Shown: positions 5,351-10,580 of the stretch, in pieces | Layout of the letters: the number at the start of each line of letters is the position of its first letter | How positions within the stretch are numbered: the first letter of the stretch is position 1 | Virus record (IMG/VR): IMGVR_UViG_3300025101_000036 | Coordinates: 1 to 48,557 of that record | From: a virus | Strand: one strand, 5' to 3' | DNA length: 48,557 bases | Made by a program: the position numbers and the translations under genes | Notes under the pieces: generated by a model | The model's input: only the letters and a program-made list of their open reading frames with translations | Told to the model about the DNA's origin: nothing | The model's database searches: none

Positions 5351-5390
5351 GGGAGTGGCGAAGGTTGTTCAGTAGAGCGACCCTGCTCCC
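5351..5390 (+). ncRNA. Candidate nested RNA hairpin
   Basis: An 8-bp stem, GGTTGTTC/GAGCGACC (5363-5370 with 5375-5382, including G-U pairs), has a 4-base loop AGTA. It sits inside an outer GGGAG/CTCCC stem (5351-5355 with 5386-5390) with an asymmetric internal loop. No long T-run follows, so it is not a standard terminator. The region to 5522 has no gene I can support. Confidence 0.35.
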
Positions 5391-5522
5391 GTCTTTGCTT
5401 GTTATTCTTATTATAGAGGATCAAATCTGCAAATTTGGTATATTTCACAATCATTTAACATTTGAAGGACAGTTAAAATATTGGCACAAGGGACGTAGGC
5501 AGGGCATGAAAAATAGGCAATA

Positions 5523-5768
5523 ATGGAGCATACCCGAATTTCCCAGATGATTTTTCAGATTGATGAGCATACTCAGATCGAAGCAGCGTACAACCCAACA
5601 GGGGATTATGTGTCTTTGAGAGAAGTTTCAGCAGGTGGCGACCCTGTGGAGGATTTTGTAGATTATGATCCAATCCACGGAGCGAGCAGTCAGGAGATGT
5701 CTACAATATGTGATGAAATCCTACAATCTATGAGAAACATTTACGCCCAACAGGATGCCAACTGGTAA
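5523..5768 (+). CDS. Hypothetical protein, 81 aa
   Basis: An acidic 81-residue soluble protein beginning at ATG 5523. It has an N-terminal strand-rich part (RISQMIFQIDEHTQIEAAYN), a Gly/Asp-rich middle and a C-terminal helix (TICDEILQSMRNIY). The family is unknown. It is followed by an intrinsic terminator (5783-5804), so it is the last gene of its transcript. Its codon use is more GC-rich than that of the genes on either side of this cassette. Confidence 0.65.
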   Translation: MEHTRISQMIFQIDEHTQIEAAYNPTGDYVSLREVSAGGDPVEDFVDYDPIHGASSQEMSTICDEILQSMRNIYAQQDANW

Positions 5769-5782
5769 ACTGTCACACATAA

Positions 5783-5804
5783 CCCCTATTCTTCGGAGTG
5801 GGGG
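5783..5804 (+). terminator. Intrinsic terminator with TTCG tetraloop
   Basis: CCCCTATTC pairs with GAGTGGGGG (9 pairs, two of them G-U) around the very stable tetraloop TTCG at 5792-5795. An AT-rich tail (ATTATTATTAAT) follows. It ends the transcript of the 5523-5768 gene. Confidence 0.75.
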
Positions 5805-5837
5805 ATTATTATTAATATTATTCACACATTCCCCGAC

Positions 5838-6125
5838 ATGATTAATTCAGACAAAGTAGGACACACATTTTGGATTGACCAGAACGGCATTTTCCAATCT
5901 GCTCCGACCTTTGCCGATGGAACACCCGATCTTGACAATGCCATTCCCGTGGAGGACTGGGAGGGTGACGACCTAACCATTGAAGAGTTTACAGACGTTA
6001 TCCGCATTTTTCAACGTCTATCTTCTCGCAGGGTGACAGGCGTGGGCGGTACTGGTATTAACTCCGCAGGTATTCATCAGGACTCTAAGGGTAATTTTTA
6101 TTTCAACCCTGTGACAGTTGACTAA
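5838..6125 (+). CDS. Hypothetical protein, 95 aa
   Basis: An acidic 95-residue protein. The N-terminal part (DKVGHTFWIDQNGIFQSAP) and the C-terminal part (GIHQDSKGNFYFNP) look like beta-hairpins. Between them lies an acidic helix (DDLTIEEFTDVIRIFQRL). No family is recognised. It is flanked by intrinsic terminators on both sides and so forms its own transcription unit; I could not find a convincing promoter for it. Confidence 0.65.
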   Translation: MINSDKVGHTFWIDQNGIFQSAPTFADGTPDLDNAIPVEDWEGDDLTIEEFTDVIRIFQRLSSRRVTGVGGTGINSAGIHQDSKGNFYFNPVTVD

Positions 6126-6134
6126 CCTGCACAT

Positions 6135-6158
6135 TGCCCCTTTACAGGGGCATTTTCT
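6135..6158 (+). terminator. Intrinsic terminator
   Basis: TGCCCC (6135-6140), loop TTTACA, GGGGCA (6147-6152), then TTTTCTTT. It lies ten bases after the stop of the 95-residue protein gene. Confidence 0.85.
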
Positions 6159-6193
6159 TTGCTATCATTAACTTAAGTTCAAATTAATTCCCT

Positions 6194-6328
6194 ATGGACG
6201 ACCTTTTATTCGACACAGTATCAGACGAAGCAATTCAAATGCTTATGGAAGATGCTATTAACGGAACCCTAACCGATGAGCAAAACAAGTCCATAGATGA
6301 GTATTTGAACGGTTCAACCGATTTTTAA
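6194..6328 (+). CDS. Hypothetical acidic protein, 44 aa
   Basis: A 44-residue frame from ATG 6194 to TAA 6326-6328. The product is strongly acidic and helical (DEAIQMLMEDAINGTLTDEQ). The family is unknown. It is followed three bases later by another 44-codon frame, and the three small genes 6194-6584 form one unit bounded by terminators. Confidence 0.5.
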   Translation: MDDLLFDTVSDEAIQMLMEDAINGTLTDEQNKSIDEYLNGSTDF

Positions 6329-6331
6329 CCC

Positions 6332-6466
6332 ATGACCCAAATTACACTCAAGAACACCAAAGCACAAATCTTTGATGCGTTACAGAGTGTGAAGGATGTT
6401 AGAGAAGAGCGTAACGCCCTAGCAATCCTTAGTATAATACTATTCACAACAACTTGCCTTTTTTAA
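6332..6466 (+). CDS. Hypothetical protein, 44 aa, with C-terminal membrane segment
   Basis: A 44-residue frame from ATG 6332 to TAA 6464-6466. A basic/charged N-terminal helix (KNTKAQIFDALQSVKDVREERN) is followed by a hydrophobic C-terminus (ALAILSIILFTTTCLF), so it may be a tail-anchored membrane peptide. The function is unknown. It lies between two equally small genes with spacings of 3 and 1 bases. Confidence 0.5.
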   Translation: MTQITLKNTKAQIFDALQSVKDVREERNALAILSIILFTTTCLF

Positions 6467-6467
6467 A

Positions 6468-6584
6468 ATGCAACCTTTGACATCTCAGATTTACGCAGCA
6501 CTTAAAGAGGCAGAGCGTAAGCAAAAGGAAGAACTACTTTCTAATGCCCCACGCAGAAGAACTTCCATTCTAAATGATTTCTAA
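6468..6584 (+). CDS. Hypothetical basic peptide, 38 aa
   Basis: A 38-residue frame from ATG 6468 to TAA 6582-6584. It is a charged helix (ALKEAERKQKEELL) followed by the basic segment APRRRTSILNDF. Its length and composition are like other phage mini-proteins, and the function is unknown. A terminator starts nine bases after the stop, closing the three-gene unit. Confidence 0.45.
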   Translation: MQPLTSQIYAALKEAERKQKEELLSNAPRRRTSILNDF

Positions 6585-6592
6585 AGATTTGG

Positions 6593-6614
6593 GGGGTAGT
6601 AATACCCCTCTTTT
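6593..6614 (+). terminator. Intrinsic terminator
   Basis: GGGGTA (6593-6598), loop GTAA, TACCCC (6603-6608), then TCTTTT. TATACTAA downstream of it (6619-6626 region) resembles a -10 element for the next gene, but no -35 box is visible. Confidence 0.8.
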
Positions 6615-6649
6615 CATGTATACTAATAATAACAAACGCAATCATTCCC

Positions 6650-7171
6650 ATGACCGCAACTCCCCTTTCTTTCGTTGAATACTTTAACCAGCAGGAGGAC
6701 AAGCACATCCGCACTGAGTGGATAAAGCACGTTAACGACCTTCTCAACTTTGTATTTGAAGAGGGTGAGGATTTATTCCTTAATCTTAAGGGCATCCGCA
6801 TAGCAGCAGACGCACTATTAGAAGGCGACCTTGAATGGGATCAGATCTCTGAATTTGTTTCAGATCACGGCATTGCCGAACTGCCTTACATCCTTGAATA
6901 CTTTGAGGCAGTAGAAAATACTACCAAAGAAGTTGTAGAGGATTTCTTAGAGGAGCAGTGCGGCGACTGTGCCTACTGTGAGCATGTAGAGGATGCCTAT
7001 CACGGATGTTGGGAATCAGGAGCAGACTACGCTCAAGAGTTGGTTGAGGACTGCTTCTTTGAGAATAAGAACCCTTGGTGGGTAGAAACCGATTGGAACG
7101 CCACATGGGAGAACCTTTCACAAGATTACTGGATCTCTGAGAACGGACACGTTTTCTCATACAACTTTTAG
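6650..7171 (+). CDS. ArdA-like antirestriction protein (putative)
   Basis: A 173-residue very acidic protein. The C-terminal half has an arrangement reminiscent of ArdA antirestriction proteins: an AYHGCWESGADYAQELVEDC segment, which recalls the ArdA 'AYxGExdSxxdYAeel' motif, then PWWVETDWNATWENL and a terminal DYWISENGHVF, which recalls 'iDwexxaxdlxxDY...g.vf'. ArdA is a DNA mimic that inhibits type I restriction enzymes. The length (173) and strong negative charge fit. The N-terminal half is poorly matched and contains CGDCAYC, which is not typical. The gene has its own terminator downstream. Family assignment is from memory of the motif and is moderate. Confidence 0.55.
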   Translation: MTATPLSFVEYFNQQEDKHIRTEWIKHVNDLLNFVFEEGEDLFLNLKGIRIAADALLEGDLEWDQISEFVSDHGIAELPYILEYFEAVENTTKEVVEDFLEEQCGDCAYCEHVEDAYHGCWESGADYAQELVEDCFFENKNPWWVETDWNATWENLSQDYWISENGHVFSYNF

Positions 7172-7186
7172 ATTAATTTAAGATTT

Positions 7187-7209
7187 GACCCCTCCACAGG
7201 GGTCTTTTT
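7187..7209 (+). terminator. Intrinsic terminator
   Basis: GACCCC (7187-7192), loop TCCACA, GGGGTC (7199-7204), then TTTTT. It lies 15 bases after the stop of the ArdA-like gene. Confidence 0.9.
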
Positions 7210-7225
7210 ATGGTATTATAAAGGT

Positions 7226-7387
7226 ATGGAAAAAACAATCACTTTCACTTCAGAAGAACTCCGTCTTATCTCTGACCTCTTCTCAACCGTTGCCTCTTTA
7301 GATCTCTATCATGACGACGCAGAGAACGAACAGGATTCAGATCCCGACCTCTTCGACAAAACGTGGGACAAAGTGACCAGTTCATAA
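7226..7387 (+). CDS. Hypothetical acidic protein, 53 aa
   Basis: A 53-residue frame from ATG 7226, with an AAAGG ribosome site directly upstream, to TAA 7385-7387. The N-terminal half is an amphipathic helix (SEELRLISDLFSTVASLDL). The C-terminal half is highly acidic (DDAENEQDSDPDLFD). The family is unknown. It lies immediately downstream of a terminator, and its 3' flank repeats a TAAACTGGCACAC word similar to the flank after 5768. Confidence 0.55.
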   Translation: MEKTITFTSEELRLISDLFSTVASLDLYHDDAENEQDSDPDLFDKTWDKVTSS

Positions 7388-7438
7388 ACTGGCACACTCC
7401 CACCCCTATTTTCTCCCATCCTTCCCTATACTAAGAGT

Positions 7439-7615
7439 ATGAAAAACAAAATGATCACAGGCAACGGTTACTACTGCTCCCCTAATATGGTTCAGTTCTG
7501 TAAGGACATGGTAGCAAAAGAGTTGCTAGAGGCATACGAAGCAGATCAGGTTCGTGCTGGTCTCCGTCCTGCCCCTCCTACCCCTTCGTATTATAACGTA
7601 TCCGACAGGCATTAG
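7439..7615 (+). CDS. Hypothetical protein, 58 aa
   Basis: A 58-residue frame from ATG 7439 to TAG 7613-7615. Its stop codon lies in the loop of the terminator hairpin. The product has an N-terminal NGYYCSPNMVQFCKDM (two Cys), a short helix (KELLEAYEADQV) and a Pro-rich tail (RPAPPTPSYYNV). No known family. TATACTAAG about 12 bases upstream may be a -10 element. Confidence 0.55.
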   Translation: MKNKMITGNGYYCSPNMVQFCKDMVAKELLEAYEADQVRAGLRPAPPTPSYYNVSDRH

Positions 7616-7629
7616 TGCCTGTCTTTTTT
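7604..7629 (+). terminator. Strong intrinsic terminator
   Basis: GACAGGCA (7604-7611), loop TTAG, TGCCTGTC (7616-7623), then TTTTTT. This is a perfect 8-bp stem with a six-T tail. The stop codon of the upstream gene lies at the loop. Confidence 0.95.
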
Positions 7630-7657
7630 CGTGCTCTTTTCCCTAAAACCCCAAAAA

Positions 7658-7834
7658 ATGCAAAAAAGAACAGTTTCTCTGAACGGCAAAATCTACAAAG
7701 TGACAAAACTGCCAATTGCTCACGGTAAGGCAGCGAACAAATGGGCAACCCGAACAGGTGGGCGTTATGGCGTGGCAGTCCCACCCCTGAAATATGTACC
7801 CACGGGAGAGCGTGGGGTGATCAGCAGGTCTTAG
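7658..7834 (+). CDS. Hypothetical basic protein, 58 aa
   Basis: Start taken at ATG 7658; an in-frame GTG at 7631 lies next to the terminator tail and would add nine residues. The 58-residue product is basic (HGKAANKWATRTGGRYG, ERGVISRS) and has no known domain. Positive charge would suit nucleic-acid binding, but this is not shown. Near the 3' end the coding DNA forms a CCCACG/CGTGGG hairpin (7799-7816). Confidence 0.5.
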   Translation: MQKRTVSLNGKIYKVTKLPIAHGKAANKWATRTGGRYGVAVPPLKYVPTGERGVISRS

Positions 7835-7986
7835 TCGTTCGTGTATCAGCAGGGGGTCCGCCGCCCCCCGCCCCCGTTTAAAAAGCACTAACTACCCTAA
7901 CCTACAAAGTGTTACGGAAGCGAGAACAATATTACAATGAAACTCAAATTTTTTTTCCCTGTTAAAAAACGCCCACAGTCCACGAC
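7835..7986 (+). other. Intergenic stretch with extreme G/C tract
   Basis: About 150 bases without a supportable gene. It opens with a tract of almost pure G and C (7850-7876). There GGGGG (7852-7856) can pair with one of the following C runs, but no T-run follows, so a terminator function is unclear. The rest is AT-rich and leads into a promoter. A 19-codon frame at about 7937 is too short to call. Confidence 0.5.
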
Positions 7987-8015
7987 TTGCGAATAATTCA
8001 AAAGTGATATATAAT
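7987..8015 (+). promoter_or_regulatory. Probable sigma-70 promoter
   Basis: TTGCGA (4 of 6) at 7987-7992, a 17-base spacer, then TATAAT at 8010-8015. It lies 21 bases before the ATG at 8036 and would give a very short leader. Confidence 0.6.
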
Positions 8016-8035
8016 GGAAAAATCATATCCACAGT

Positions 8036-8209
8036 ATGCAAAAAAATATCCCAAATCAAAAACGCCCCATAGAGATTGATACTGCAACAGGAGAATACCT
8101 ACTAAGAATACCAGAGTGGGTTATAAATGATCAAGGTTGGTACGAAGACACAGAAGTAACCTTTAAAACAGATGGCGATGAACTCATCATTACAGAATCA
8201 GAGGACTAG
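8036..8209 (+). CDS. Small AbrB-like protein, 57 aa (tentative)
   Basis: A 57-residue frame from ATG 8036 to TAG 8207-8209. The pattern GEYLLRIPEWVINDQGWYED followed by TEVTFKTDGDELIIT recalls the swapped-hairpin AbrB/SpoVT fold (beta, 'IP', helix, 'GW..G..', beta, beta). Proteins of this fold bind DNA as dimers and act as transition-state regulators or antitoxins. The protein lacks the usual basic N-terminal strand, so DNA binding is doubtful. It is preceded by its own promoter and overlaps the next gene by 38 bases. Confidence 0.5.
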   Translation: MQKNIPNQKRPIEIDTATGEYLLRIPEWVINDQGWYEDTEVTFKTDGDELIITESED

Positions 8210-8372
8210 TACATATCACATATATCTAAGAGGAGAGTGTCTCTTTAAGGATCTTGATGATTATGAGTTTAAATTGATATGGGGAAGAATATATCAATCA
8301 TACTTTAAGGATGAACTAACATACGAAGAAATAGAATACGATACAGATATAACAGAAGATGCAAGTTACTGA
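8172..8372 (+). CDS. Hypothetical protein, 66 aa
   Basis: A 66-residue frame from ATG 8172 (ATG 8178 also possible), overlapping the preceding gene by up to 38 bases in another frame. The core YHIYLRGECLFKDLDDYEFK, followed by LIWGRIYQSYF, is the kind of compact conserved protein I recall from cyanophages ('yhiYl.gecLfkdLde.eF'). No function is known. It ends 23 bases before the -35 box of a strong promoter. Confidence 0.6.
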   Translation: MAMNSSLQNQRTSTYHIYLRGECLFKDLDDYEFKLIWGRIYQSYFKDELTYEEIEYDTDITEDASY

Positions 8373-8394
8373 TAACCCTACCTTATAATTTAAG

Positions 8395-8423
8395 TTGACT
8401 TACTATACATAATGGGATATAAT
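8395..8423 (+). promoter_or_regulatory. Strong sigma-70 promoter
   Basis: TTGACT (5 of 6) at 8395-8400, a 17-base spacer, then TATAAT at 8418-8423. It reads the glycosyltransferase-like gene from 8447, with GTAGG just upstream of that ATG. Confidence 0.8.
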
Positions 8424-8446
8424 ATGATTATAACATTACGTAGGTT

Positions 8447-9202
8447 ATGTCAAAAGGATTTACAGTTAAAGCGAAATCCCCTGTGGTAAAAAAAGAAGCA
8501 GAGTGGGATTACGATAAAGCAAAAGAACTCATAAAGGGAAAGACAGTAGTATTCTGTCTACCAGGTCGTGGAGTTTCATATCAATTTTTAAAGAGTTTTG
8601 TACAGTTATGCTTTGATCTTGTCCAAGCACAGGCTTCGATACAGATCTCCCAAGATTATTCGTCAATGGTTAACTTCGCAAGATGTAAGTGCTTAGGTGC
8701 TAATGTCTTAAGAGGACCTGATCAGAAACCTTGGGATGGTAAGTTACAGTATGATTATCAGTTATGGATTGATAGTGATATAGTATTCAATACAGAAAAG
8801 TTCTGGCAATTAGTTCTAATGGATCAGGATCTTGCTGGTGGTTGGTATTGTACAGAAGATGGTAAGACTACATCAGTTGCTCATTGGTTAGAGGAGGATG
8901 ACTTCCGTACTAATGGTGGTGTGATGAATCATGAAACCATTGAAAGTATCTCAAAGAGAAAGAAACCATTTACAGTAGACTATACTGGTTTTGGTTGGTT
9001 GCTCATCAAGAATGGAGTATTTGAGCATGAAGGTATGCCTTATCCTTGGTTCGCTCCGAAGATGCAAATCTTTGAATCGGGCGAAGTCCAAGACATGTGT
9101 GGCGAAGATGTCTCATTCTGCCTAGATGCAAAGGAGGCAGGTTTCGAGATCTGGTGTGATCCAAGAGTTCGAGTCGGTCATGAGAAAACAAGGGTAATCT
9201 AA
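8447..9202 (+). CDS. GT-A-like glycosyltransferase
   Basis: A 251-residue protein with features of a GT-A glycosyltransferase, which transfers sugar from a nucleotide-sugar donor. Seen in the sequence: a Rossmann-like start (KTVVFCLPGRGVSYQFLKSF), NFARCKCLG, a DxD metal/donor motif in WIDSDIVF (D109-S-D111), then the acceptor region GGWYC...HWL and VDYTGFGWLLIKNGVF, and a late GEDVSFCLDAKEAGFEIW segment with VGHE, as in GT2-like enzymes (ED and H near the active site). Such genes are frequent in cyanophages, where the acceptor could be DNA, a virion protein or host envelope sugar; none is shown here. It has its own strong promoter and is coupled to the next gene (TAATG). Confidence 0.7.
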   Translation: MSKGFTVKAKSPVVKKEAEWDYDKAKELIKGKTVVFCLPGRGVSYQFLKSFVQLCFDLVQAQASIQISQDYSSMVNFARCKCLGANVLRGPDQKPWDGKLQYDYQLWIDSDIVFNTEKFWQLVLMDQDLAGGWYCTEDGKTTSVAHWLEEDDFRTNGGVMNHETIESISKRKKPFTVDYTGFGWLLIKNGVFEHEGMPYPWFAPKMQIFESGEVQDMCGEDVSFCLDAKEAGFEIWCDPRVRVGHEKTRVI

Positions 9203-9357
9203 TGACTCGTTATAATATTCTAATTGATGGTAAGGTTGCTTATGAGGATCTCTCTCAAGACGAGTATTTTAACACTATGGAGGATTTGGCACAGGACTTC
9301 TATATTGATGGAACACCAGATCCTTCTCATATTAAAACTGAATTTATTGAAGATTAA
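9202..9357 (+). CDS. Conserved hypothetical protein, 51 aa
   Basis: A 51-residue acidic protein whose ATG overlaps the glycosyltransferase stop by one base. It begins TRYNILIDGKVAYEDLSQDE, then has a short helix and a C-terminal HIKTEFIED. I recall closely similar mini-proteins near the baseplate genes of T4-like cyanophages (memory, unverified). The function is unknown. Confidence 0.7.
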   Translation: MTRYNILIDGKVAYEDLSQDEYFNTMEDLAQDFYIDGTPDPSHIKTEFIED

Positions 9358-9359
9358 TT

Positions 9360-9503
9360 ATGGCAAAAATGTTTAACGCTAACGGTGTTGAAACAGTAGA
9401 ATCAAAACCGAAAAAAACTCGTCAAGGAACAGGAAAGCATACAAAATATGCCCCCACATCCCGTAACTCGTCTCGTAAAAGATACAGAGGTCAGGGGAGA
9501 TGA
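9360..9503 (+). CDS. Conserved basic protein, 47 aa
   Basis: A 47-residue frame from ATG 9360 to TGA 9501-9503, overlapping the next start (ATGA). The C-terminal two thirds are very basic and Ser/Arg-rich (KPKKTRQGTGKHTKYAPTS, SRKRYRGQGR), likely disordered and able to bind nucleic acid. Similar Lys/Arg-rich tails are common in small cyanophage proteins at this locus (recollection). No function is assigned. Confidence 0.65.
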   Translation: MAKMFNANGVETVESKPKKTRQGTGKHTKYAPTSRNSSRKRYRGQGR

Positions 9504-10126
9504 GTCAATCTCCCGAAATCACGGGCTATAGAAATCACGACAATTTTATTTCCGAATATCAAAGTAATCTTGATGGAGATAAATTTGTCGATTTTTATGA
9601 GCGTATGGCATCTGCTGGTGCTGGTCTAATTACTCCTCGTAGTACAGGTGCAGTAAAGAACGAACAACTGTTTCTTACACAACTATTACAGCATGAAGAA
9701 CAGAGTGTCTATAATACTACATTACCAATGGCACAGGATTGGAATCATATTGTAATGAGTGTACTTAATCATTACATGGAAACATATGAAATACTTAAAA
9801 ATACTCCCTTTGAGTACAAGTATTGTAAATTACAGAAGACTCGTCCCTCTGAAGGGTATCATACGTGGCATCATGACGCATGTGCTCCTGACACCTATCG
9901 TAAGTTAGTCGTTATTACTTACTTAAATGATGGATTTGAAGGTGGAGAGACTGAATTCTTATATCAAAGGTGTAGAATTGCCCCAAAAACAGGTAAAATC
10001 ATTGTTTTTCCTGCAGGATGGACTCATACACACCGTGGAAATCCACCTTTAACTGGTAATAAGTACATTATGAATGGTTGGATTGAGGAATTTCCGCAGA
10101 ATTCTTATCAACATGGCATAAATTAA
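9500..10126 (+). CDS. 2OG-Fe(II) oxygenase, prolyl 4-hydroxylase type
   Basis: A 208-residue protein with the double-stranded beta-helix signature of prolyl-4-hydroxylase-like dioxygenases. Visible features are WHHDA, giving the HxD iron ligands H124 and D126; the strand LVVITYLNDGFEGGETEF; FPAGWTHTHRGNPP, supplying the distal His (H176 or H178); and NKYIMNGW, with K188 in the place of the 2-oxoglutarate-binding residue. All catalytic positions are present. The enzyme would hydroxylate a protein side chain, perhaps a virion protein given its position just before the baseplate genes. That is inference. It is coupled to the preceding gene. Confidence 0.85.
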   Translation: MSQSPEITGYRNHDNFISEYQSNLDGDKFVDFYERMASAGAGLITPRSTGAVKNEQLFLTQLLQHEEQSVYNTTLPMAQDWNHIVMSVLNHYMETYEILKNTPFEYKYCKLQKTRPSEGYHTWHHDACAPDTYRKLVVITYLNDGFEGGETEFLYQRCRIAPKTGKIIVFPAGWTHTHRGNPPLTGNKYIMNGWIEEFPQNSYQHGIN

Positions 10127-10135
10127 GAAATCTGG

Positions 10136-10143
10136 TATAAATA
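10136..10143 (+). promoter_or_regulatory. T4 late promoter TATAAATA
   Basis: An exact TATAAATA 32 bases before the gp25 ATG, at the switch from small accessory genes to the virion module. Expected to be used by the phage gp55-type sigma factor. Confidence 0.8.
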
Positions 10144-10174
10144 ACAAGAGAAAATAATATACATTGCTTCGTCA

Positions 10175-10576
10175 ATGCCGATTAAGCGAACATCTAGGGG
10201 ATTTAAAGACATAAGTTTGTCGTTTATGCCCCACCCAGTTACTAATGATATGCCCGTTCTACTTAATGAACGTGCAATTGCTAGGTCAGTTAGGAACATA
10301 GTGGAAACTATACCTACTGAGAAGTTTTTTGATCCCTTATTCGGTTCCAATGTGAGAGGAATGTTGTTTGAGAACTATACTCAGACCACTTCTTATATAA
10401 TTGAAGATCAAATTAAGACTTCAATTAGAAACTATGAACCTAGAGTGAACAATATTAGAACTATTGTTCAAGGAAAACCAGATTTGAACGCTTTTGAAGT
10501 TACAGTTGTATTTGATATTGTTGGTTTAGAGGTTCCTCGTCAATCTTTTACCTTTTTGTTAGAACCTACCAGATAA
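10175..10576 (+). CDS. gp25: Baseplate wedge subunit gp25
   Basis: A 133-residue protein, the same length as T4 gp25 (132). gp25 has a lysozyme-like fold, is conserved in contractile tails and type VI secretion, and connects the baseplate wedge to the sheath. Key features are the N-terminal basic segment (PIKRTSRGFKDISLSF), the NERAIARSVRNIVET helix, the LFGSNVRGMLFEN segment and the conserved NYEPRV motif (the EPR core shared with TssE). Expression is expected from the late promoter 32 bases upstream. Four bases separate it from gp6. Confidence 0.93.
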   Translation: MPIKRTSRGFKDISLSFMPHPVTNDMPVLLNERAIARSVRNIVETIPTEKFFDPLFGSNVRGMLFENYTQTTSYIIEDQIKTSIRNYEPRVNNIRTIVQGKPDLNAFEVTVVFDIVGLEVPRQSFTFLLEPTR

Positions 10577-10580
10577 GATA

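Noticed and set aside
5326-5523. 65-codon frame from GTG 5326
   Set aside because: It has no ATG, covers a strong nested hairpin (5351-5390), has an unlike composition (a hydrophobic core from a T-rich stretch) and no clear ribosome site. I treat the region as non-coding.
6400-6440. TATAAT-like word inside the 44-codon gene
   Set aside because: No -35 box at suitable spacing, and it lies within a coding region.
7937-7996. 19-codon frame starting MKLKFFFPVKK
   Set aside because: Too short, and without a clear ribosome site. Its end overlaps the -35 box of the 7987 promoter. It could be a leader peptide but there is no supporting evidence.
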